This document shows, piece by piece, positions 13,501-26,200 of a DNA stretch of 36,068 bases (position 1 is its first letter; the number at the start of each line of letters is the position of its first letter). The stretch lies in contig NW_019773895.1 in assembly GCF_001039355.2 (NCBI RefSeq), forward strand, positions 1 through 36,068. The letters are read 5' to 3'. The DNA is from Lingula anatina (Eukaryota > Brachiopoda > Lingulata > Lingulida > Lingulidae). A program made the position numbers and the translations under genes. The notes under the pieces were generated by a model. It made no database searches. It saw nothing but the letters and a program-made list of their open reading frames with translations, and had not been told where the DNA came from.

Positions 13501-16500
13501 ATTAGTGTGGTTAGCAACCGCAATCAAACAGGGTGTTGCATAAGCGGACATCTCATGAATTAAACCTCAGTGCAAATGAAAAAACAGCACATCGCATACA
13601 AGTGTCATGAAAAAGACTGATTCTGCTTTAAACGGCTCTTTGGTTGCATTTATTCTAAAGCAAGTGCATGTTGGCACAATGAATGCCCGAGTGAGTACAG
13701 CAGGTTTGAGACTGTTATATTTATTACTTCCCCATTCCCAGATCAAGTCTGACTGTACTATACCGAGTCAAAAAAAGACTGGTAAAGTATTAGTTTGTTT
13801 CCCAGCCTGTTGACCAATGTACTTAGCCTTTAGAATTTTGAACGCACTTCGACGTCATGGCGTTGTAAAACTTAAAGTGTGGTTCTTACATCATGCAAGA
13901 ACAAAACAGAGCAAGAACAGTGTGGCATATACACATGCACTAGTTCCATCATATAGGATTGAAGGCGAGGTCTGATCAAACAAGGGAATACGATGGCACA
14001 CACTTAAACTTGAAGTAAAAGCACCACAGTGACTATCATCCACAGGGCTGGGGCATTTCCTGATATTTGTTCCTATCCAGACAGTGCACTTGGCCACCCA
14101 TGCTGCCAAGGGAAAACATGAGTGAGTTGACTTAGAAAATATCGATACATTGAATATGACAACAAGGGAGTTTTTCACACAATAATCACATTTCGAGCCA
14201 TGAAAATGTAAAATCAGGAAAAATAGCCTTTAACGATGGAAGACCCGAAACTGTTGACGACTACATTGAAAAACGTCTGGCAACCCTTAGCAAAATAATT
14301 AATGCTTTATAATGAACTATTTGCGACGCTCTTGGACACATCAATAAAGTGCAGAGCAGAAATGCGAAGAAACGCCAAATTGCACAGTTGAATTAACATC
14401 GTAACTCTTTCTATCCCTTCCCCAAAAAGAACAAAAGTTATGAATAAAAGTGATGAATTCGACTGTTTTCGCTATCAAAACATCCCATAATCGTTACTGT
14501 AGGGACTGAGTTTTGGCAGATACCGGTCTATCATATTCCCTTATTCCCTGCTATTTGTCTGGGCACATATCACGCAGGATTAACTGCTGTAGGAGAAGTC
14601 AAGTCCCCGATGAACTACTCTTGACCCTATACTAACTTGGCACGTGAAATGCGCAGCCTTCAATACCCGCGGCACTAATTGCTCTGCCATAATCAGCGCT
14701 GATTCCCGTTCGATTTGCTAATGCCGCGTTCACTCCTTGCACGGGTAGTTCGTAACACATTCGATCTTAAAGGCGTACGGCACATTTCAACAGTTGGGGA
14801 GAAGAGATGCAGTTATGCTTTTACCATCAACCCTGATAAATCAGTAGTTTCTTAAGGACGTGTTACACAGGGCATAAAATGAGTCTAATACGGTGCGGAC
14901 AAACAATTAGGCAAACTTTCTCACTCTTATCTTCCATTATTATAGTTGAAATGGTAGTCCCTTTAATTTACTACACAGAAGACAAATCAGCCTGATGTTG
15001 GCTCTGGGCACAGATTTATTTCTGTTTCCAACGTCAGAAGGCGGACCACTATTACCATCTTGGGAAACCAAGGGCTTAAATTTTCACTTGTTCACAATAG
15101 AATGATTGCAATCAATACTTTCAGCCTTAACTCAAGCCGCTTCAGATTCGAACTTTTTGTCTCTAGTGTAAACCTTGCCTTTTTGAAAAGGCAGGCGGGA
15201 TAATGTTTTATTTTTTAGGGGAATCGCTAATGCCTATGTTAATTTTCCCCAAATCGAAGACATGGTCGAAGAAGGCTGTGAGAATTCGATTTTGACCCCA
15301 GTGATTTGCGTGAAGGGGGAGGTGTGGCATGAAACGATTTTCTTTGTGGAGATCAAATGAAAACTAGATGTCGTGTGCACTTTGTCATTTCTCGGCTTGC
15401 TTTATGCTGGACAAGAATATAGAGACTACTACTTCACTGTTTTATAAGAATCAAAGAAACATATTTGTTCACTGCCCTGTAAATGTTACTAACTGATAAT
15501 ATTCAATTAAGAGTAGAACTGCAACATGCCTTTGTACAAGCTGACGTGAGAGAGCTATTCGTGTATTGTCTAGAATTACATCAAAATAACTCTGATACCA
15601 TCTTTCCTCCGTTGTATGACATAAACAACCTTGGTCAGTTAAATAGACAAGAGAAGATGTAGAATTCCCTCACTCATCAATATTCACTTTGACACAGTGG
15701 GATTTTGTTAATTATGCCATTATATTATTTGCGAGTGATGCGTTCTGGTAATGGAAGCACGCAGACCCCAATGAAAAGGCATTAACAGGCAACATTTACT
15801 CTCTAAACGGCTTTGACAAGCGGTACTCGTGCCACTGAAATACAAACATGTCTCAGCATTGTGCCGAAATCAACTTGATTTTCTCATTTATAAAAATCGA
15901 TGGAATTTCACCGCAGTCGCCAGATTGAGCCTGGAGCGGGGATAGAAAAAAATCCACCAATACTCGTATAAATGTAATGATGACACAGACATATTATAAC
16001 AAATTGTATAACTGATCCAGATCTTATAGAGGCATGTTTCATAGAAATATTGACAACTACTGATATTTCTTCAAGTGAAGTAAACCAAACTTTTGATATA
16101 ACATTAACGACAAAATTAAGGGTTGAAGTTTTCAACTGTATTGTTGTCATTTCATTGGCTGCGCCTGTGCCATTTAGGCCTGTTATACGCCTTAAAGTAC
16201 TAGTGTTGGTGAAACACTTGACACCGAAATGTATCATTTCCATTACTGTAGCAGAATATAAAAGCAATATTTCGGTCGTTTGAATTACAATTTAAAAAGG
16301 TTGATTTTAAACAGTTACTTCTGTGCAATATTTCCGAAGGACTTTTAGGGAGTGCAAGTCAATAACAAGAGCGGCCTTTGTCCACTTGGAAAAAAATCAT
16401 CGGAGTTCAAAGCTTGACAAGGAATTGCATTTTGTTTTATTTTCCATCCAACTGCCATCACGACCACAAAGGTGTCTAATACAACGTACTCTATCAGCTG

Positions 16501-17159
16501 GAAGTAGTCACAAACAACAGCGATCGTCGCTTCCTGTTCCTCATCTCTAGATTTGCTAACTTAATATTTAGTTTTGCTTTTAAAGCGCACTCATGTTTGC
16601 GGGTTTAAGTAAAGAATGTTTAACGTGGCGATGCAGCTGTTCTATCTAGTATACATAATGATTATTCTTTGACATATTCAGATTGGAATCCATGGCAGAG
16701 AATGCACATTATGTAATTCATATATTTTATAATATGCCCCTTTCAACAAAAGAACATCAGCCTTTGATCAATAGGAAGAAGTCTGAAATTTGATCACGCT
16801 TTTAGCAAGGGGGCTAAACACAATGGACTGCAAGCAACGACGGCAATTAAATATTATGATTTATTAGCGTTTTAGATAGATCAAAAACGGATATGACATC
16901 TGTTTTTATAGATATAAAGTAACGTTCAGACCAGAACTGTTTCAGACTGGAATTGGGTCAATTCTTGTCATCGGAGAAGTCCATTTTGATTTATTTTGAT
17001 GAAGCAGAAGTGGTCAGCTATAATGTCGGACACATTTTACTCTTTGCGAAACAAACGGCTTGTTCACATTGAAGTGATATGCTACTGATTCATCTTATTT
17101 ATAAGTGAGGCGACGTTCCCGGTCTTAAATCGAAAAACAATTCTAAATGTGCCTCTCTC

Positions 17160-17252
<93 letters not shown>

Positions 17253-20200
17253 CAGCCCGCATGTCTAAACTATTTAGTGTATGTAACCCGAGACGATCCA
17301 CGTTGGCATTCGACATAAATGTAATTCCTCTGATAAACTATCCCGTTACACACTTCCTGCGCGCTATTTTCTGCGTGCAATTAATAATGCTAGAATGTCT
17401 TTTGTGGTTCTTTCGGTCACTTAAATCAAAGCCAACAGCATCCTACACATTTATTGATGCAAAAGACAAAAGACAAAAGTCTGAACAAATGAAAGTAATA
17501 GCTCCTGCGCTATTTAAATGTTGATTTATTGAAAAATGGTGTAGGTTTACTGTCTATAGGCAAAACCATGCTCAAAAGGAACATGCTATCTAGCAGTAAA
17601 CCTTATTTTGTTTAAGGTTATGGCAGATGTTGTGGTTACAGGAAGTCATTAAGGTTTTTTTATTATCTTCAATGGCATTTAGTTTATTGTGATTCTGAAA
17701 CTTCCATTCCTGCCACTGCCTCTTTATTTTTTTTATCTCAAACGAAAATTGAAAGATGTAAGTCATTTAATATCGACTGTCTGAAATACTGTTCAAAACA
17801 AAATTCCCTTCTTCTGTCTTTCGCCAGTTGTCATTAGGATGCCGTTAACGTCAATATTCATGAGAACCAAGTATTTAATTGTTGCCATACAGAAAAACTG
17901 CGTTAAAATATCATGTAGTTGTAAATGCCATGCACCAAAGCTGAAAGCAGACATTGTAATGGATATTCCTGCACCTGCTGGGAACAGTTTACCGAGCCTT
18001 TTCTACACAATAGACGGATTTGAAACTACATGTTTGCTTGACATTTTTTATCTTTTTCTGTGGTCCTAATGAACATTTCATGTCAGCAAAATATGCTTAG
18101 CTTTAGGCCACGTATACAAGCACCGCAATTGTTAATTAACGTTTTTTAACTTACACCTTAACTCTACCCTTTTGTTTTGTGCGCCTAGCATGTGAACATC
18201 ACCACAGAATATTCCAAAAAATCATTCATTGCGTTACATACACTAGTGACTTTTATTAATTTAATTGTGTTGCTAAGCCAGAGTTTCCTACCTCATATCA
18301 AATGTTAGAACAAAACATGTTGTTTTAAGAGTATTAAGACAGAGAACAATAACCTTATTCAAAGTATTAGTGCTATTAATTTTTGACTCTTGTATACATT
18401 TATTATCTCGTTCAGGAAAGTACTTTATCTATGCGAAACTTTGTATTGCACTTCAGTACATGTTTTTTCCCTAGTGCAGGTGTTGTTTCTTAAATGGGAA
18501 ACGGTGAATTTAATAAGACAACAATGCATCCCTCTCAGGGGTGCCAAGGTATCCCGATACGTGGGCAATTGGCATGAAATTTTACCTTAGGGGAAATGGT
18601 TTGCTGCGTTCCAAAGCAAAAGTCAGATAATCTGTACATATTTGTTACCAATAACATCATGGTTTATTGAGTAGCCAAGCGAAATAATCTAGAGAGAAAA
18701 AATATTTCTTGGCAATAACATGTTTACCTTGGGCTCTGCAGGGAAAACAGAGGCCAAAATGACAGAAAAAGTTTACGTAAGGCCAAACAAGACTTGCAAT
18801 TATAATAAGTTGACAGCAGCTAAAAAGTGGCAGGCATTCAAACGAAATATTAAGGGATTATAATCCCTATAGTGATGCACTAAAAAAACAGCATCCGATT
18901 ATTTGCACAGCCAGGTAACGGATAATCACAGCAGTTAAGAAACGAAAACCGACTTGGAAAAGTAAGACTTAATGAGATTTTATGATACTTAGGACAAAAT
19001 ACTAACTAGTACGTAGGCCTAAATGTGCCAATTACTGCAGGGAAATGTTTCCAAGCCAAACTCGATCAGCGACAGGAACGTGCAAATCCAAACTAAGCAA
19101 CTACTCGCACATGGTTGGAAGACGGTTTCAAGAGTCACTGGTGTCCCCAAAGCCATTTGTTTATATGCTTGAGTGCAATTTTATTTTGCAATTATAACCA
19201 TGGGTTATATTAAGACTATCCACCAAAGATTTGAAATAATAAGTGCCTTCTCATGAAGATGGGATCCGAAGACAAACTGAATATATGTAGTAAGGGAAAT
19301 TGAGACAGCGGAAGAGACAAGAGCGTTTAAGCAAAAACAGAAAAAAATCGATAGGTTTTTCACTAAACACTCTCTCTTTTACATAAACGCGCGAGCACGC
19401 ACTCACACGCAAAGGTTTGGAACAATCGTCCATAAAACAAACTTCTATGAGTACTTCATAGGGGACAAATTCACTTTCGTAATATCAAAAATGATTCATT
19501 GTGACGCCGAGAAACTGATGTTCGACCCTGACATCATCTGTTAAAATGTTGTACGAATCAATCATTAATATTCCCATAACAAATAAAATGTAAGTTAATA
19601 AGTTAATTATTTCGCTCAAATTGATTTCACAACTGCCAGTATAACATATAACATAGCACAACCATATATGAAATATGCTGTTTTCATTTGTCATAGCAGA
19701 TTAATAGCCTCTGACGGATCTGGAAAGTACGCAGTGTGCCACGCATACCCACCCTCCTCCCCCCTCCCCTCCCCCCTTTTGCCCCATCCACAATTTTCGT
19801 ATGAACCATATTTTACCCCTCCCCCCTCCCCCCCAAAAACAAGACTATGACAAGCAAAACTTGGAATAAACTAAGCATTTTTCCATCCCTGTGAATCAGA
19901 CATAGCGGTAATGGGTAACCCTATGCACGAAGAAGAATATATAATATACACGTACGTGTTAGTGTAATTTCTAATGGCATTTGCTGTTTATTGTCACCTC
20001 TTTTCATCCAGCCTCTCGTGTTTCCACATAAAGAGGAAATACACAATCTCACTAATCAGCCAGTGTAAGGGCTCACTCCCAATGAAATTATCGTTTTATA
20101 TAGATCGATCCAATTCTGCGGGCACTTTCTCTGCATACAGCCAGATTGACACGTATCTTGTTTCCAATGCACTTGTATAATCAACAGCTTTTCTGCATTC

Positions 20201-23200
20201 TGCTCAACGACAGAGGGACGTGTTGATCTGTTAATCTGATTGCATTCAGCGAGAGACAACGGGCTGTTGGGTCGATCTACGTAGAACGATAGTTTCATTG
20301 GGAATGAACCCTCAGGTTATTGTTTTGTAACTTTGTCGACATTTGACCTCATCCTAGCTCATAAAAATGTCATGTCATTAATAACATTTTTCCAATGGAA
20401 AATGTGAAACACCTTCTTTTTTTTTCTTCAGAGGGAAAATACAATAATGTACGTCACCAAACAATACCTTATTGCTGCATGCAAAATAAAGGCGTGTCCA
20501 GTGTCAGCCGCCAGTGACCCTTCACGCTATCTATTACTGACCGGGGACATGTTTCATGATTTAATCCTTACTTTGGGACATGAAGCACATGTTATGCACT
20601 GTGATACCGCCAATGATCAGCACGCTATGAAATATACTCAAACCCCGCGTGGCCTATCGTAAGTATATTCTCCATGTCCCTCAGCCATGCCAACGGATAA
20701 TGCCAAGTCGTAACAGAATTACTGTACACAGAGCTTAGCTATTTCGTTTGCTTTGTTAATCTTGTTACTTCAGAAAGATTTAGTCTTCAAAAATGAATTC
20801 TTGGCGGACGATCTTGAGTGGGTGTGTATGGCAATCGAATGTTACGCACAGTGACTTAATTGCAAGACAAAATGATAGCAGTATAGTAATTTATAATCAT
20901 TTCTAACATTTGATAAATTCTTTTTTCACAAATATCGAGTTATTTTTATGAGTGCGATACATTTTAAGTGTTATTTACAGCGGGGGGGGGGGGAGCACCG
21001 GAGTTAATTTGATCAGTTTTCCACCAGTGCCGAAATGACACCACGAAATGAAAACCGTCAAAATTCCATGGCGCCTAATTTAATTCATGACTGAATAAGG
21101 GTGCATCAAAACATCAAGAACAAACAACGCAATGATGGCCCCACTGAGAGCTGATATTTATAGAGAATAATAGTAGGCGGACAAAGAATGGGAAGTGTTA
21201 ACGTGGAAATAAGACGTTAAACAAAAACCATTATAATTATTCGACAAGCGTCTGATAGAGGAAATCCTGCTGTGTAATTCCTGGTATCGGTCAGTACTAT
21301 GGTCAGAAGAGGGATGACTGGATGCCTGATCACAATACAACTGGCCACGTGTACGTGCAGGTGATAGGTTTGACCTAAAACTGTTTTAGATCGGATGGCA
21401 ATGGGTGCACAGGCACTAAAGGGTATTAATTTGCTAACAGCATTGTCATTAGGTTGGGCATTAGGTGCATGTACATTTAATATTTTATTGGTTTTGTTTT
21501 GAAAATATTACAGAAAACTGCACTGGGTGGGTTAGGATAGCAAGAAGGGTGGGTCATGGTTTCATACTTTTGGTGAATTTTGCAGTTGTTCTGTTGACCA
21601 TATGCATTTTTACATGTACATTGCATGACTTCTTCGGCTTATTTCTTTGGTTATGGGCTGGGGACTTAATCTGCCTGCTAGTCTTGAAAAAGTTTCGCCC
21701 TCTGAACACGCATTTATCAAACAGATTAAGTAAAACAATAGCCTAATGCAGTTATCGTATATATTCGTGAGTTGATACAGTTTCGTGTTAAAAATACGTC
21801 ACTTTAAGCCTTACAGCAATTCTCATAAAACTTACGTCATGTTATCACCTGACACTGAGTCTAACTGACGTCAAAGGAGCCATGTGACCTTTGCAAAAAA
21901 AAAAACAGTAATAGTACAATCCCGTAGTGAATTTTCATTATAAGGAGGCAACAGTGATGGAGTACACGCTTTCTGGAATTTGTCCCTACGCGAATCGAGC
22001 TAAGGAAAAGGTATTCCATCATACAATGATCAAATTAAAAATGACTAATGGAGGAAATGGAAGTGATCTGTTACTATTATCCCAGTTGTGTGTGTGTGTA
22101 TGGTTTATTGTTACCCAAAGACCCATGGTATTTCCTTACGATGTTACATACCGATGGTGATAAACGACAGTATATTGACGTAAAGGGGTAATTGCTCTCC
22201 CAGCACCTCGTTTAAGGTCAAATGCAAGGCCAAGGTCACGTTTTATCATCTGTAAAGCCCCTGTTACACGGGGTTCAAATTCCAAACGCTAGGAGAACGT
22301 ATCTTGGACCCCCTTTGAAGTTTGGACTTTAAAGATATTCAACAGTCAAGATCAAAATGCATCAGGGTAAATGGAGTTCTTAAAACATTTAACATTTTAC
22401 AGCTATTTCTTATATTCCATATTTGTGAGAGAAGAACGGCTGGAAATCGCTGTCCAAGCGGCTGAAAACCTATCGTAATAGGGGCTGAAGGGTCACTCAT
22501 TGCATGTCTTTTTTAATCAGTTGCTCGTTCTGTAAGTTAGAGCTCCCCCGTGTAAAGTTAAGTAAACCTGCTTTTAAAAAATCATTGCAAATAAACTAAT
22601 CCGCACATTCTACGTAATATATTTAGAGTGGTCGTAATACCATCAGTATTAGTGGTGCTATCTTGCAATATTGTTGAGCTGCAACTATTAATTTCGATGT
22701 ATTAAAGCAGTGATGTTTTCCGACAGCTGACAGGGGGTTCGATTAGTGAGAGAGAGAGGGAGCAATGTAATTCGAAATGCTGCATGTGGTGCTTTCTGTT
22801 ATCACGCTGGTTAACATGCAGAATGGTTTCTAAGGTATCTAACGTACGTGGCTGGCTCGCTTGTGGATATCATTATGGTTTGCACGTCTCTCAGATGTTC
22901 GAACTATCGTATTCTATATGGGAACACGGCCAGATGTGATGTAGAGCGTAATGTTTTGTAATGTGCAATAAAGTAATCGTTTTGCCCGAGGAAAGCAACT
23001 GCGCAGCAGTAATTTTTCTATTTCCGTTGTATTTGCTGTATCAAAAGCAAATTGAACGACCGATTCTATCAAGACAAGTTGGCTTTATGTGACATTACCA
23101 AAGGACATTTCATCAATCACAGTGTCTGTTTCTAAAGGTAAAAGTCCACTTAATGTTTGTTTTATTCGATATTCCGATTCTGTATCCCAATACGTAAAGC

Positions 23201-26200
23201 GCATATAACCGCGAGCCTTCCCTTTTCTTAATAAGACACATAGTCCATTTTATCAAGAATCGCAGATGTTAAACATAATCAAATTCTTCACTTGTTGTTT
23301 CCTGCACATGAGCAGCCAAGACAGTGTCAGGTAATAATTATTTTTCTGTGAAATTACAAAGATAAATTTGTGGTTGAAAATCTGAAACACCAATGAACAA
23401 ACAAGATCAGTCGGATAAACAAATTACAGGTGATAGTCAAAGATGTGATCAATGCCGAATGGTTTCATCTCTGTGCGGAGCATACATGTCTGCCTCGGAG
23501 TTAATTCACAATTACCACCAAAAGACGAGAACTGTCTTGCTAAATGTCTCAAGTTCTTGGGCTATACTAATAGACAGCTAAAATCGTGCATATGAATACC
23601 ACAGTCAGCTTTGCAATAGTGGTCTAAGAACTTTTTAGACCGAAAGGCTCTGCAATAAATGTATTTTACATACCTATACATAGGTTATTACACTGAGATC
23701 AAAAATCGTCTTCCATTTATAATCTCAACTTGCTGAAGGGGGATAGTTAAAGGGCAAAAACGAATTTAACAGCTTTTTATATGCCTTATTAAATGCAACG
23801 TACAGTAGCCTAGCTTGGAGGTGAAGATTACAGCCCAAGCACTGACTTTACACTTTTTTGTGAGCAGGCCTGTGCTCCATCCTCTGCCGGGGAGTAAATG
23901 CTGAGGGCTGAGGGAATAGGCAACAGGTACCGCTGGAGAAGTTTCGCCATCCTTGGCTCGAAATCGGGCGAGAACGAGAGAAGTGGGTCGGTTTCGCAAT
24001 CCTCTGTCAGAACATCATAGGGCAAACGTAACCCCACTCCTTCGAACGTTTCATTTGCCCAACGGGCATTTCCCCTTTACAGTTTGCGTGTCTCGTTAAA
24101 TGAAAGGCTAAACCAAGCAACACACAATCGTATTCGTCTTGATCATTGTTTCTGGGAAACAATTACCCGCATAAGAATCCATCATCTGTTTCAATTACGC
24201 GTCCATTGAAACTTTGAATTAGGCACGATAAACTGGTCAGTGTAAAGAGGGAAAATGTTCTTCATGTATTGTAGATGTGGATGGCACTCACGGGATACTA
24301 TTGCATGCCGTATATAAATGCATCAGTTATAATTGATCGGAAAAGGAGCGTTTTTCTGCAAGATTCCATTTATATTTCACAGTTTATATGTGTGACATTT
24401 GCGGTTTTTACTTCAATTAGTTCGATATGCGCAATTCTGTACTTCAGCCTTCTTTTTGCCAACATCTCTTCTTTTGGTGTAATTTCTTTTTAATGTCACC
24501 ATCTTCTAATGTCACCTTCCCCGTGTAATTCCTGTTTTACATGTACTAACTGCGTGTCCATAAAGAAAAAAAAGAGGGTTATAAACAGTAAGGTGGCTCT
24601 TGATATCTATTATAAAAGTAAGCAAAAACTGCGCTGGAATGTAAGAGCTACGGGTTTTAAATGATGTAAACCGTCTGTTCAAATGCAAATTACGTTATTC
24701 AACTCAATTGCTCTGTTGGCTCTTTTAACCGTCGAAAATTCCAAAACTGTGTCTTATAACAAGGCGCATGCCTCTACAAAAGGAACTTAGTCCCTGAATA
24801 TTATATATGTTGGCATATAAAACTGCCAATACATGTCATACAAGTGAGACATGATGTTTTTTGCTACAGTCCATAAACTAAGTAAACGGAGCATATAAAG
24901 TTGATCAATTGAGGATAACATGTAAGCCATAAATAATAGAGGATATGGTTCAGGATAACATGTAAATCACTAATAACAGAAGGTATGCTTTAGAGATGTT
25001 CACATTTATTGTAAAGGGGTTTTGTCGACTAGTTTGATAACAATGCGGCCGATCGACCGCCGTGTGTAAACATTTGTCAGTTTCAACAAAAATGTCCTAT
25101 TAAATACTGCCATGTTTCACTGCAGTTACCCGCGGTACATCGATTTGCCCCTTTGGCACATCTGTCAAGTAAAAATAAACTAGACCGTTATCTATTATCA
25201 ATAAACACTGAGAATCTAAGTATACCTATTCAGATTCTGACAAAAACAACCTTTTTATCTCTTTCATGATATAAAGTGAACATGTACATGTATATCACAA
25301 GCCAACCTATTTGCACCACAAGTAAGCAAACACTTAATTCGAATTACATTTGGCCAATATCGAAACTTGCAATCAACCAGATACAAATTGTAAGCAACAC
25401 GCTGTGTAACAACAACAGGCACGTGGAGACTTAGACCCCATTTCCATAGAGTTTAGATCGATCTATCCCTGTGGGGAGTCTCACTAGATTACTGTCAGCT
25501 TAGCCGTCTGTCCCGCCTACTAAAAGCTGTAAGGGGGTAATTAACTATGGTGCGCGCTCAGCTGACTGCAATTTAGTTTGAACCCCCAGGGAGTTAGGTC
25601 GATCTAAATCTTAATCTCTGGATCGATCTAAATCTCTGGGAATGCACCCTTAAAGTTGAACACAAGTGCGACAGGAATGGCAGCCTGGAACCCACTACGG
25701 ATTAAAATCCGTTCCCCATTACTTTACTTAAGAGACAATGCTGGTCTCGATACTTCCAGTATAACAGGAATGGAAGTCCGGGCTCTCATATGATTAGTAC
25801 AGGTTAGTTGGAGTATTGGGGTTAGTATATGGGAGGAATGCCACCTGTACAAATTAAAGGGAAGCGGACTATAGTTCCTAGCGGACTTCCATTCCTGTTA
25901 CACCGGCTATCTGTAACGTGCACTGAGCATCAGGGACTCTGGACTTCTATTCTTAGGACTAGCATTCCTGCCGTTCAAGTATCACAAAAGCTACCTTGTT
26001 GAGACTTTCAGTCGAATTGTCACCCCAGTCAATAAGGGAGATATCATTCACAGTTCTTGTTGCCTTGCAAAATATGCTTTGCATTATGCAAGGTTTAGCT
26101 GTCGTTTGAACCAAAGAGGCAGTAAATGGTTGTGCGGGCAGGCTGCCCCGTTTAATGTGTTTAGTGCCAGGAACGTGCATAGGCAAAACGGAAGAGGACG

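Noticed and set aside
15908-16283. Overlapping open frames on both strands (119 and 77 codons)
   Set aside because: They are mirror frames over the same non-coding sequence with no domain or codon signal.
17147-17524. 125-codon plus-strand frame beginning with a Ser-Leu repeat and a Cys-Val repeat
   Set aside because: The repeat part is the (CT)n(GT)n array, and the rest has no recognisable domain.
20056-20298. Similar peptides on opposite strands (MKLSFYIDR / MKLSFYVDR)
   Set aside because: They arise because the two arms of foldback copy B are inverted repeats, not from duplicated genes.
21465-21746. Hydrophobic 93-codon plus-strand frame
   Set aside because: It resembles a membrane segment only because the DNA is T-rich; it has no family motif or splice context.
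22728-22760. GGGGGTTCGATTAG as a tRNA B box
   Set aside because: No matching A box or cloverleaf can be drawn upstream.
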